This document shows, piece by piece, positions 20,623 to 29,775 of a stretch of DNA of 64,000 bases; the first letter of the stretch is position 1; each line of letters opens with the position of its first letter. Made by a program: the position numbers and the translations under genes. Origin of the DNA: Reticulitermes speratus (lineage: Eukaryota > Arthropoda > Insecta > Blattodea > Rhinotermitidae); contig JAJKFL010000004.1 of the NCBI GenBank assembly GCA_021186555.1, positions 6,190,001 through 6,254,000 of the forward strand. The letters are read 5' to 3'. The notes beneath the pieces are model-generated. The model was not told the DNA's origin and did no database searches. It saw nothing but the letters and a program-made list of their open reading frames with translations.

Positions 20623-20843
20623 GGCCCGGTGCACACATCCGTTTTTCTAACGTGCGGTGACGCTGCTTTGCCGCTGCGGGGCCGTAGCAACTCATTCAAA
20701 CCAACGCAATAGATGGACGTACGGTGACACAACGTCGACGGAGGTATGTGTGCACTACCCAACTGACTTCAGTGTATCCCACACCGTAATTACGGCAACG
20801 CAGCGTCACCGCACGTTAGAAAAACGGATGTGTGCACCGGGCC
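20623..20843. mobile_element. PIF/Harbinger-type MITE with 51-bp inverted ends
   Basis: The ends GGCCCGGTGCACACATCCG and its complement CGGATGTGTGCACCGGGCC extend to about 51 bp per arm (20623-20673 and 20793-20843) with a single visible difference. TTA flanks both sides (20620-20622 and 20844-20846), fitting the 3-bp TWA target of PIF/Harbinger elements. It is 221 bp and noncoding. The near-perfect arms point to a recent insertion. Superfamily rests on TSD length and end style only. Confidence 0.8.
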
Positions 20844-21107
20844 TTAATGTTTGCACTAAAGGAGATGAGTGGTCATTTTGATTCTCAGGTCGCGTTACTG
20901 CTGGGCATAATAAGATCCGGAATGAATTGAGCAAAAAGTTTATTCGGCCCCACAGACAGTATCAACACAGTGACGTCAAGCAGAACAGTACAGTTCCCTC
21001 TGGGAAAAGGGACTGCAGTAGGAGAGTTGGCAGCCAGTTGGTAATTTAATGAGACTTTTTCTGCGATCTTTATTGAGTGAAACAAACGAGTACATCGACA
21101 AGATTTA

Positions 21108-21626
21108 TTAGGCGCGTTCGCCAAATTGCGAGAAGCGACCATTAGCTTCGTAATGTCTGCCTGTCAGTCCGTTTGTCCGCAGGGAAAAACTCTGCTCCCA
21201 ATGGAAAGATTTTCATGAAAATTTATATTTGAGTATTTTTCGAAAATCTGTTGAGAAAATTCAAATTTCATTAAAATGTGACGAGAATAACGGGTACTTT
21301 ACATGAAGACCTATGTACATTTATCATATCTCGCTGAATTCTTCTTAGAATGAGAAATGTTTCAGGCAGATTTTGTGGAGAAAATCACAACACACATTTT
21401 ATGCTCAATAATTTTTTTCCCGAAAATTGTGCCGTTTATGAGATATGTAGAAAAATATGGTACGAGTCAGACAGGCCATAGATGACAATATAATACAGAG
21501 AAAGAAAGATGCAAGAATACAGACACACACTCATAATATGTAATACTTATTACTTTTCCACAGTAACAATTGTTACGCGAACGCGCCTCAATGTTACGTT
21601 ATGCGTATATTGCCTGTCTTGTTTAT
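21108..21626 (-). mobile_element. Family C repeat, nearly full length
   Basis: Starts TTAGGCGCGTTCGCCAAATT and ends GCGAACGCGCCTCAATG plus the outer CGTTATGCGTATATTGCCTG block, then tcttgttta. It contains GGGTACTTTACATGAAGACC and GAATTCTTCTTAGAATGAG. AGGCGCGTTCGC at the left is the exact complement of GCGAACGCGCCT at the right. Both ends are preserved here, so it is a good reference copy. Confidence 0.85.
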
Positions 21627-21898
21627 TACAACATTACAATATTTTATAGAACGAGGCTAAAATAACATAATAATGGACCCCGTGTATGTAATTGTGGCAA
21701 GTTTGGGTAATGAGTCACACCAGAACCCTGATGAAGGAGGTCTCAGTAACGTTGGTCTACCTTAACCACTTGACGCGGCTGTCAGCGCAACAGCATTACT
21801 GATATCAGTAACCACGAAGGCTTCAAAATATGCAATATTTTAAAAGTAGGTTACCTCCTAGAAAACACACCGCATCTCCATTATAAAGATTCAATCAA

Positions 21899-22438
21899 CC
21901 CTTTAAAGTCTAAGACAAAACTGAATAACATATTTAAAGAGTCTCTTCGTAGCGCAGCGGTGGTGTAGTTGGCAGAGGCTACAAGCTACAAGCCGGATGG
22001 TCGCGGGTTGGATTCCCGATGGGGTCATTTGGATTTCTCATTGACGTAATCCTTCCGGTAGCACTACGGCCCTGGGGTAGATTCAGCCTCTAACAGAAAT
22101 GAGTACCAGAAATGTCTCCTGGAGGTAAAGGCGGCCGGTGCGTAGGGCTGACAACCTTGTCACCTTCATGTGCCGATCGTCTAGAAATTCCGGGAGCCTT
22201 AACCTCCTGGAGCCCTAACATCAGTCCAGGCTTGAAGAGGGAAAACTTTAGCTTCATAGCTTAGTAAACACACTACGCCTCAGTTACAAAAACCAAAAAA
22301 GTAATGATGCATAGGGAAATAATCACTCTTTCTTCTAAGAACCACACAAAAACACATAAATGCATTCTGTGGCTATAATGTAGAACTTTGTAATGTGAAG
22401 CCTGGTGGTACACACATCAACGGCTAGACTTGAAAAGG
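21899..22438. mobile_element. piggyBac-type MITE carrying SINE_D
   Basis: Left end CCCTTTAAAGTCTAAG (preceded by ATCAA, an eroded TTAA) and right end CTAGACTTGAAAAGG followed by TTAA at 22439-22442. Interior blocks ACCACACAAAAACACATAAA and GCATTCTGTGGC match 12311-12545. SINE_D occupies about 21952-22258, so the MITE itself is only about 235 bp. Confidence 0.65.
21952..22258 (+). mobile_element. SINE_D (tRNA-derived), nested in MITE
   Basis: Head TCGTAGCGCAGCGGTGGTG, B box GGGTTGGATTCCCG. Body: TCCTTCCGGTAGCACTACGG, GATTCAGCCTCTAACAG, CTCCTGGAGGTAAAGGCGGC, GACAACCTTGTCACCTTCAT, GGGAGCCTTAACCTCCTGG, then a CAGTCCAGGCTTG end. A second, 5'-truncated copy lies at 37014-37266. No sharp TSD is visible. 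Confidence 0.75.
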
Positions 22439-22613
22439 TTAATGATGTTTAGAGAAAGAACCGATGTTCATTCTGAGGAACAAAGAATTACTACACGCAG
22501 AAACTGCGACGAAATACTCGTTTACTTAACACAAACACAAGCGGTATACACAGTTAATAAAGGTTAATGCCAAAGGGCAGAACTTCCTTTTCAATGACAC
22601 CGCTGTACACGTT

Positions 22614-22812
22614 TTAAACCCCTTGAAGCCTGTAATTAATTACAGTAATATTTCACAATTCAGTTCCTTCCACACAGAAAACAGTCCTGTTGAGTAAACA
22701 CTGTTCATTACAATAACACGAAACACACACTGTGTGGGCAACACGCAAAGTTTTTCACTTTACAGCATGTGGTACATGCAAGAGCTATTGTGCTTTAAAA
22801 GCATTACCACAC
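22614..22812. mobile_element. Possible piggyBac-type MITE, eroded
   Basis: Left AAACCCCTTGAAGCCTG resembles the CCCTTTRAAG end. The right side ends near GTGCTTTAAAAGC. Interior similarity to the 21899 element is weak (GTTCATTAC.., CACTGTGTGGGC). TTAA targets are not intact. Confidence 0.35.
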
Positions 22813-22844
22813 CAAGGGTAACTTGAAGCTTATTATCGTCTGGC

Positions 22845-22930
22845 ATGTGACGCCGTATAGTCTGGTAGAAGTGTACCGACGTTTCACAGGAACCTGCTGC
22901 CTCCGTCATCAGCCTTGTGATGCAGGCAAC
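22845..22930 (-). mobile_element. Penelope-like terminal fragment, hammerhead-like
   Basis: Plus strand: GTGACGCCGTATAGTCTGG, GTACCGACGTTTCACAGG, AACCTGCTGCCTCCGTCATC, then agccttg. On the minus strand this gives CUGAUGA ... GUGAAACGUCGG. The GTGACGCCGTRTAG end recurs at 28680 (reverse), 35555 (reverse), 50400 (reverse) and 63180, so this is a second Penelope-like subfamily. Confidence 0.5.
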
Positions 22931-23130
22931 ATATTAATGTTACTAAGAGTTCAAGACAGTGTTTCGAAATATAAACCATGTGCAAGACCATCGCATAAAG
23001 TTTTAATTCTGCGCGAGATTTAAGTCAGCTGTGCTTTCTGTCGGTAAAATGGCGTCCAGGTCGGAAAAGGGGTTCTGCGTGTTAGCGTCTCTTGAAGCGA
23101 AATATTTGGTTACAGCGCAGCGATAATTTC

Positions 23131-23150
23131 GGGGGGGGGGGGGGGGGGGG
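23131..23150. repeat. Poly-G tract (20 G)
   Basis: Twenty consecutive G. Similar G or C runs occur at 31940-31954, 35159-35170, 45108-45121, 55811-55823, 56907-56918 and 57891-57906. Run lengths of this kind are error-prone in sequencing. Confidence 0.9.
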
Positions 23151-23436
23151 AGGAAAGCACATTGTTAATCAAGCTAAAACTACTGCCAAATTTACAAGCT
23201 CCTATCTTCATTTTCTGATGACTTATGGCTGCCACGGCCGGACAGACACAAATACACATACAGATTGACGGTATTCACTATTTCGCCCAACTGTTGTGTT
23301 AAAATGTCGGCCCAATGTAAACACGCCCTCCTCTTGCCGCACCGAATACTTAGACCAGTTTATGACCACTCCACAAGCCCTAAATGCCCTCGACGAAATA
23401 GCGTTGTGGACTGTAGAAACACCCACACCTTCAAAA

Positions 23437-23535
23437 GTTTAAAAAACCAACATACGCACCGTATTCTTACAAGCTAGTCAAATGGAACATTTGAATTACT
23501 TGTAAGAATACGGTGCGTATGTTGGTTTTTTAAAC
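23437..23535. repeat. Perfect 37-bp inverted repeat (hairpin)
   Basis: Arms 23437-23473 and 23499-23535 are exact complements over 37 bp (left begins GTTTAAAAAACCAACATACG), with a 25-bp spacer. Weaker pairing continues outward (CAAAA/CTTG). No terminal duplication is evident. It may be a tiny foldback element or a replication-derived inverted duplication. Confidence 0.9.
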
Positions 23536-24028
23536 TCTTGATTTGTTATCATAATACACAGTGAATATAACGTGAAACCCAACACCTTCGTTGTGTGCGT
23601 GTGTGTGCGTGACTTTACACACGAGGGAATCTTACGTTTACCATGAACCAAGCTCAGTAAAGTGACCAGCTACGCCTGCATGATGAGGATTAGATCCCCG
23701 CAGAGACAGTGACGTTTATCTTCGGCAGCTTCAGTTCAGGCAGGCCCTGTGACCCGCCCAGCCTCTTCTCCTTAAGACACGGTGGCTTAAGGAACGGAAA
23801 TGAAAGCCAACTGCTCCTCTCCATACAGAGGCCGGTTTTCAAGGTACAATAAAATAAAATCACCTTCAAAATGAAAGAAAATAAACACTGTGATAACTAA
23901 ATTTGCATAAAGATTTTTGTAAAAAAAAAAAAAAGTACACAGTCATCTGCCGCTTAACGTTAGTATCCTTTCCTGAAAATCTGCGTTCTGCGCGAAAACG
24001 CTAACCGGAAACCTGTTTCGCATTGAGG
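23536..24028. other. No gene; possible pogo-like end at 23940
   Basis: ACAGTCATCTGCCGCTTAACG at 23939-23959, with CTGCGTTCTGCGCGAAAACG at about 23980, resembles one end of a pogo/Tigger-type element, but its partner end is absent. It is cut by the foldback that follows. 23690-23830 is unassigned. Confidence 0.3.
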
Positions 24029-24268
24029 GTCTGCGTTCTTCTGGGATATTACGCGGTGTCGTGTGGTAATTGTTTACCGACGTTTCGGGACAACGTATCG
24101 GTCCCATCTTCACGGGTCAAGAGTCCATTCTCGGACTCGTGACCCGTGAAGATGGGACCGATACGTTGTCCCGAAACGTCGGTAAACAATTACGGCACGA
24201 TGCCGTGTAATACTCCAGAGGAGCGCAGATTTCATCAACATCGCGGCGGAAGCCTGAAATCGAGGCTC
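24029..24268. mobile_element. Penelope-like foldback, 60-bp near-perfect inner arms
   Basis: Inner arms 24066-24125 and 24133-24192 differ at one position and are separated by 7 bp. Weaker symmetry extends outwards (CTGCGTTCTTCTGGGATATT versus the complement of ..CTCCAGAGGAGCGCAGA). The right side continues into the element edge CATCGCGGCGGAAGCCTGAA. Each arm holds AAGATGGGACCGATACG and GTCCCGAAACGTCGG, a hammerhead-like order with CGUGAAGA in place of CUGAAGA. Confidence 0.75.
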
Positions 24269-24464
24269 TTTCGCACTATTTTAAATGGGAAAAATTATGC
24301 GTTACAACGCCAACCCTAAACCTACAACCAGTTTCTTAGAACGTAACTAAAACACAGTAAAACGCATATATATAAGTAACAAGATATCACGTTAGGATGT
24401 GAAAAGCTTAAAACATCGCTTCCTGGTAATCAAATAATTAATATTGTTGGTAACAAAGAGTTGC

Positions 24465-24717
24465 CGATCCCAGTGGCCGCGCGGTCTAAGGCGTGGGCTG
24501 CGGCCGCTCGCTACTAGGATTGTGGGTTCGAATCCCGCCTAGGGCATGGATGTCTGTCTGTTGTGAGTGTTGTGTGTTGTCAGGTGAGGTCTCTACGACG
24601 GGCTGTCACTCGTCCAGAGGAGTCCTACAGAGTTGTGTGTGTCTGAGTGTGATCGTGAAGCCTCGAAAAATGAGGCGGCCTAGGCCCTCAAGGGGCTGTC
24701 GAGCCATAGAAAAAAAA
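24465..24717 (+). mobile_element. SINE_B1, full length
   Basis: The Leu-like head GTGGCCGCGCGGTCTAAGGC and B box GGGTTCGAATCCC lead to the GGATGTCTGTCTGTTGTGAG body, GGAGTCCTACAGAG, the GGCCTAGGCCCTCAAGGGG tail, CTGTCGAGCCATAG and poly-A. TSD AACAAAGAGTTGC (24452-24464) and AACAAACAGTTGC (24718-24730), one mismatch. The type II (Leu/Ser) look of the head is inferred from GGCCGNGCGGTCTAAGGC. Confidence 0.92.
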
Positions 24718-24730
24718 AACAAACAGTTGC

Positions 24731-25084
24731 TTTGTATACAGTACCATGTACAGTTTGCATGCACATCGTTTTGTTAGAAATGTTGTGTTGAGTTCTTCGA
24801 AACTTAATGTAAATTTTTCCTGTATAAACATCGGCCCGGGAAAACCGCTGTATCGAGAGACACGTGTACGTACGTTCTATGAAGTACGGATATTAAAAAC
24901 CAAGAGGCCTTCTACCGGGAAAATATTAACCGGGGAGACGTTCTGCGGAGTGTGCCTGTATTTTAATTTCGTTTCCGCCCTAATATGGAGTATTAACTTC
25001 ACTTACCTCACAAGGGGGCATAAAACGTGCAACAAGTCCAAAAGCAGACTAATTCTTGTTTAATTTCACTTAAATATGCCAGCT
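24731..25084. other. No gene recognised
   Basis: A 105-codon plus-strand frame crosses the SINE end and this stretch. No domain is recognisable. Confidence 0.35.
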
Positions 25085-25460
25085 TTGGATAAAAATACAG
25101 AACTATAATGCTGTCTCCAGTATGGGTGCAAAACTTGGTCTCTTACATAAAGAGAAGAACACGTACTAAGGATATTATAGAACAGGATGCTAAGGAGAAT
25201 ACCTGGACCTAACAGGGAGGAACAGGAGGATGGAAAAACTGCGTAATACAGAGCTTCGTAAATTGTCCCCTTTGCAAAATATAATTAGGGTACCCAAACC
25301 AAGGAATATAAGATGGGGACGTAACACGTCTGAGATGACAAATTGGCGGGTACATAACGTTGGCCGAAAACCTGAAGGGAAAAGACCCCTTTGTACACCT
25401 AGACAGACAATTGACGCTATCCATCCCGTTGTAAATAACACTACGTATTCCGTCTGACAC
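25085..25460 (+). pseudogene. RTE-like LINE C-terminal relic
   Basis: After a broken first part (RRTRTKDIIEQDAKENTWT with a stop), the frame from 25230 reads MEKLRNTELRKL, then QNIIRVPKPRNIRWG and GRKPEGKRPLCTPRQTID. This is the family pattern NEEL..LY...NI.RVIKSRRMRWAGHVARM..GKPEGKRPLGRPRRRWED with several key positions lost. No catalytic reverse transcriptase domain remains, so it is a 5'-truncated, dead copy. The two minus-strand frames over it are shadows. Confidence 0.75.
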
Positions 25461-25674
25461 AACCTACATTTGTCATTTTTTTAAATTACATATTTCGATC
25501 AAGTCGATCAACCTCAGGGTGTTTATTTACACAAAAACTTAAAATTCAAGGTAAAAATGTAATTTTGCGATAACTCACAAATGATATAAAATATAAATTG
25601 CATCTACTTGTAATTCTTGGTGGTGTCTCATTTAACAAAGCAGTGATCAAAAACCATCTTCCGGGATGTTATAC

Positions 25675-25745
25675 CGTGTTAACCGGTAAATAATCAACGA
25701 AGTTTGAAAAATCGTAGTGCCTTCATCTGCAGAGGGAAGCAGTCT
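25675..25745 (-). mobile_element. Penelope-like terminal fragment, eroded
   Basis: CAACGAAGTTTGAAAAATCG, GTGCCTTCATCTGCAGAGGG and the preceding ATACCGTGTTAACCGGTAAA resemble the ..ACGTTTCG...TTCWTCWG.. termini. The conserved GAAAC has decayed. Confidence 0.35.
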
Positions 25746-25839
25746 AAGAAGAACAGACGCACCGCACCCTTCGCCCCAGAAGACTTCAATATTCATGAAC
25801 ACCGCAGCAGAATCTCAACGCCGCACGATAACACAAATT

Positions 25840-25925
25840 TGGGCACTATGAAAAGAGGGAATTTCTTGACTAGCTGAATGACTCTCAGCTTTTGAAGGAA
25901 CCTGTTCCAAGGAGTTACGAGGCTT
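25840..25925 (+). mobile_element. RTE-like LINE 3' end
   Basis: ATGAAAAGAGGGAATTTCTT, GACTAGCTGAATGACTCTCA, then gcttttgaaggaacctgttcc and AAGGAGT: the same 3' untranslated end as at 8430-8530, more diverged. Confidence 0.5.
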
Positions 25926-25973
25926 TTCTGAAATACGAAATGTAGCAGCTACTACTGACAATCTGTTCACTCA

Positions 25974-25977
25974 CGCG

Positions 25978-26012
<35 letters not shown>
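25974..26012. repeat. CG / CA dinucleotide microsatellite
   Basis: A short (CG)n block passes directly into (CA)n. The stretches on either side, 25926-25973 and 26013-26487, show no gene or recognisable repeat. Confidence 0.9.
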
Positions 26013-26014
<2 letters not shown>

Positions 26015-26487
26015 CTTGTTAATGTCTTCCTACACAACAAAAAGCGCCAATAAACATGAAACCCGAGAAAGCTTTTTCACAGATGACGACTTACAGACTC
26101 ACAGACACGGCGATGTAACAGTATTCTGTTCTCTTGAGATGAACGACTCTCTCTGTCTTATTATTTGAGGCTTCTCTGTCTTAACATTTCCATAAGAATC
26201 GCTTACAAACTGAACATATAACATGTGCAGACATTATCAATGGATGGTTAAAATGCGTAGCTCATCTTCTACACACGAAGTTACTAAAAAGCGATCTGTT
26301 CCTCAAAACAACGTGGCTGGAAAAGTCAAGGTCTTATGGGAAACTGGGGGTTAGTTGAACCGCCACACAAATATGGTGAACCACCCCCCGTTTTGACCCT
26401 GCCCAAAAGGATGGAAGGAATCGAGACAGTGCAAGTGAACAAATCATCGCGAGGGTTTAACTATAACAGTATTTAATAAGGAAATAT

Positions 26488-26566
26488 ACAGGGCATACAC
26501 AAAAGAATGGTGCGTTTAAATAGTATTCACTATTGAAACCGCACCATTCTTTTGTGTATACCCTGT
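26488..26566. repeat. 27-bp inverted repeat, MITE-like hairpin
   Basis: Left arm 26488-26514 (starts ACAGGGCATACACAAAAGAA) and right arm 26540-26566 are complements with one mismatch, around a 25-bp loop. Adjacent ATAT on both sides could be a target duplication. This is either a minimal MITE or a snapback. Confidence 0.7.
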
Positions 26567-26936
26567 AATATATATATATATGAAAATACAACAACATAAA
26601 TACTGACAACATGGCCTATTTAACCAGCTCCTACCCCTCTGATAACGTAAGTCACAAAATAAACACAAACCTGGCTGACGTCGTGTTTAATAAAATAAGA
26701 CACATTACAATACAGGCAAAAGAACTCAACCGAACGCATGACGCCGACACAGGGGCCCTGTCATGTCTCTCACTGGGGAGCCGAAACCAAATTTAGAACA
26801 CCAGACCAAGACGAAAATTTACACGATATTTTCCCACCAGAAGCACACACCAGAATACAGTTACAGGCTTACGTACGTTCGGACAAGAGGTCTGAAGGAT
26901 GGAAGTTGGAGAGGGAGAAGGGAAGGTAAGTGGAAG
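26567..26936. other. No gene recognised
   Basis: Leads into the LINE fragment. Frames here are unrelated to the LINE coding sequence. A short TA run lies at 26569-26581. Confidence 0.35.
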
Positions 26937-27603
26937 GAAATGAGAATCTCAAGGCAACCAGCTACAATGAAAATTATGACAGATGAAAGCAATTGGAGAA
27001 TGTGGAATATTTCAATTATTTGAGTAGCATGATAACAAATGATGCAAGGTGTACACGTGAAATTAAATCCAGAATTGCCATGGCTAAAGCAGCATTCAAC
27101 AAGAAGAAGACTCTTTTCACCAGCAAACTGAACTTAAATTTAAGGAAGAAACTAGTAAAGTGCTACATTTGGAGCGTAGCTTTGTACAGTGCTGAAACGT
27201 GGACACTTCGGAAAATAGATCACAGGTATCTGGAAAGTTATGAAATGTGGTGCTGGAGAAGAATGGAGAAGATCAGTTGGACCGATCGTGTGAGAAATGA
27301 AGAAGTATTACACAGAGTCAAGGAGGAGAGGAATATCGTACATACAATAAAAAGAAGAAAGGCTAACTGGATTGGTCACATCTTGTGTAGAAACTGCATT
27401 CTGAAACACGTGATTGAAGGAAAGTTAGAAGGAAGGATAGAAATGACGGGAAGACGAGGAAGAAGGCGTAAGCAGCTACTGGATGACCTTAAGGAAAAGA
27501 GAAGATACTGGAAATTGAAAGAGGAAGCACTAGATCGCACCCTGTGAGAACTCGCTTTGGAAGAGGCTACGTACCTGTCGTAAGACAGACTGCAGAATGA
27601 ATG
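26937..27603 (+). pseudogene. LINE C-terminal fragment, copy 1 (longest)
   Basis: Protein similarity starts at MRISRQPATMKIMTDE, shifts frame at about 26990, then runs as one frame to 27547: ENVEYFNYLSSMITNDARC, LRKKLVKCYIWSVALYSAET, RRMEKISWTDRVRNEEV, RRKANWIGHILCRNC and GRRGRRRKQLLDDLKEK. This is the region C-terminal to the reverse transcriptase in RTE-like non-LTR elements, with the WIGHIL block and a basic tail. The palm motif (FADD) is absent, so it is 5' truncated. A one-base deletion at 27546 (TGTGAG for TGTGGAG) makes a premature stop before the usual WRTRFGRGYGPV end. The 3' end is an AATGA repeat. Confidence 0.85.
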
Positions 27604-28489
27604 AAGGTAAGTAGCACTGCGGAAAACCTATATGGTGACGTCAGTTCCTTAACAGCACGAAAATATATATCCGAAACACGGCACAATGGTAACCCGGAAG
27701 CTAGAGATATGGATGCGGATCCCTGCCCCCAAAACATAGCCTTCTTGGTGTGCAAGCCATCCATTCTTTCCCTGTGTACTGAAATTAAAGGCCGTCTGTA
27801 GATCAGGTGTGCATAAATTTTCCAAAAACCTAGGCGCCACTTCAAAATCAGAATTTCTAAAAGGCGACATGAAGCAAGTTCCATACTGAGGGCCCACAAA
27901 TATTATGCGCCACCCGTATAAAATTTAGTCGCCCGGGAAAACTGGCGCCCGGGCTAGGTACGCCCCTAGCGTAGGCTTATATAATACCAAATACCGCGGA
28001 TCACAAAGCTGGATACAAAACGACAAACCATGGATACTTTAAATCCGCCCTCAGCAACCATCGGCAGTTGTGACAGATTCCTTAAGTGGTTTGCTTGAAT
28101 ATGACACATAAAATCCTCCCTGGGTAATCCTTGTTTTAAAGGAATGGGGGCCTTTATAAAATCACAGTAACATATAAGCCCAACTTGACCGCCATCATCA
28201 GTCTGCATTATCCGCATCACGTTTCTCTTAGTCTTCGTCTTCTACCAGGCAAAACGCCGGGGATGGAATCATGATGTTACGTCATGATCACTTCCTTAAA
28301 CGTCTGCTGCGATGCACAAAAGAATGTAAAGATGTTAGCTGAATCCACATCTCTCACCACGGAACAGAGTACTTCTCAACAAGCTGACAGTCGCTTAGCT
28401 ACTCAAGAAATTCACTGCCTCCTATGTATGCCGAATGTTCATTACCGTGTCCGATGTTCTCGTTGTTGTCTGTTGACAACATAATTTGG
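27604..28489. other. No gene recognised
   Basis: Minus-strand frames of 110 and 82 codons at 27567-27899 share no motif I can defend. 27900-27965 is GC-rich (GCGCCCGGGCTAGG). It may hold an unlisted interspersed repeat. Confidence 0.3.
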
Positions 28490-28695
28490 TAGAGAGGTAC
28501 AAACGTTTCGAAGGAACCTGCTGTTGCTATCCTCAGGGTAGTTCGAAAACTGGATGACATAAATTTAAGTACATGACAAGAAGATTCACATATCACCGCC
28601 GAACTATTTCTGCTCCAAAGACGGCTGCAGCAGGTTTCTCCAAAACGAAGACATCTAAGAAACTACACGTCGTCACATCCCAGATACAGTAATCT
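28490..28695. mobile_element. Penelope-like foldback, diverged arms
   Basis: Left: GGTACAAACGTTTCGAAGG, AACCTGCTGTTGCTATCCTC, then agg. Right: GGCTGCAGCAGGTTTCTCC, AAAACGAAGACATC, GAAACTACACGTCGTCACAT. The right side aligns to the complement of the left, so two copies of the subfamily seen at 22845 face each other. The left copy retains CUGAGGA ... CGAAACGUUUG on the minus strand. Confidence 0.5.
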
Positions 28696-29427
28696 TAATA
28701 AAATCACCTTGTTTATGACAGCCCGTAAGTAAATATCATGCCGGACAAAGCTTGAAGGACATAGGTCAAGAAACTTGTTACTCTAAATACGCACTGCGGT
28801 GAAAGCATTTAAATATCGCCATAAAAGAGACAAGCATCTGACTGTAGGCACTACCCTCAACAGAGCTGTTCATGGCTGTTCATAGACTTTATTTTTGTTT
28901 CTCTTAACAAACTCGTTTATAAACGCAGGCTATGACCGATATTCTAAACAGAAAACCTTCTGTTTATTCAATTCTTCCTGAATTCTACCTCAAACTCAAC
29001 ACGTCAGCACGCCCATGTTTACAAGAAACTGACGTTTGACTGACGAATAAGCTCAGTCGTCTGCATCGTGCAGAATCTCTGGCCCTATCGTTATGATACA
29101 AAGCGGGCGGAAAGACGGCTTTAATCATGAATTTAATCATCCTACCCACAATTCCCTCGCAGGTTAAAAATGAACACATAAGCCTATATTCCCAACAGGT
29201 ATAAACTGGATTTTCGACTTTGGGAATGCCATGTGGCATTTATAAACACTATTTAATAAAATATAAACACTGATACACATGACGTGCCGTAGCATTACAA
29301 AAACAGGGGTATAATGTACCAAAAGCGTTCTTTCAGAACATTCACGCTTTAGTGATATTGACGACCATTTTCTGAACACACACGCCCAGACAGATATTAT
29401 ATTTTAGACATAATCCTAGTGCTGCCA
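28696..29427. other. No gene recognised
   Basis: Frames of 71-84 codons at 28985-29379 (minus) carry no domain. No tandem or inverted structure is seen. Confidence 0.35.
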
Positions 29428-29703
29428 AATGGTAAGAAAAGGTAAAGTTCTCCTTATAGCTGGCCATGAAGGTACAGAGGAGAAGTACAAGTATAGCTCG
29501 GCGCTAGAACGAGTGGGTGGTCAACGTCACGCCGCGGTTGCTTTACCTCCGGGAATGACCCGGTAAGCACTGTACACGAGGCTGGGTGGAACTAGGCGCC
29601 AGTCTTGACGAGTACGGAAAATTTCGCCCCCACCGGGGTTTGAACCCCGAACCGTCCAGCCCGTAGGGAGTCGCTATGGCGACTACGCTATTCTGACCGC
29701 CAG
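29428..29703 (-). mobile_element. SINE_E (tRNA-Lys-like head), full length, diverged
   Basis: Minus strand: AATAGCGTAGTCGCCATAGC (A-box area), B box GGGGTTCAAACCCCGG, GTGGGGGCGAAATTTTCCG, the CCGGGTCATTCCCGGAGGTA block, GACCACCCACTCG, and tail CTGTACCTTCATGGCCAGC. Same order as 63593-63815. No clear TSD. Confidence 0.75.
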
Positions 29704-29775
29704 TGTTATCGTAATAGCCTAAATTATTTGTTTTGCGTTCTCGTTTGCACTGATTACAGATACACCAATATAGGC

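Noticed and set aside
20117..20623. 168-codon plus-strand frame
   Set aside because: Most of it is the antisense of SINE_A (20110-20404), with frame continuing by chance into flanking sequence. No domain or start context.
24478..24545. Leu-like tRNA gene
   Set aside because: Part of SINE_B1: it has A and B boxes, but no complete acceptor stem, and is followed by a SINE body and A tail with a target duplication. The same holds for the heads of SINE_A, D, E, G and H.
27567..27899. 110-codon minus-strand frame
   Set aside because: Its end overlaps the LINE 3' terminus and no functional motif is visible; it may belong to an unlisted repeat.
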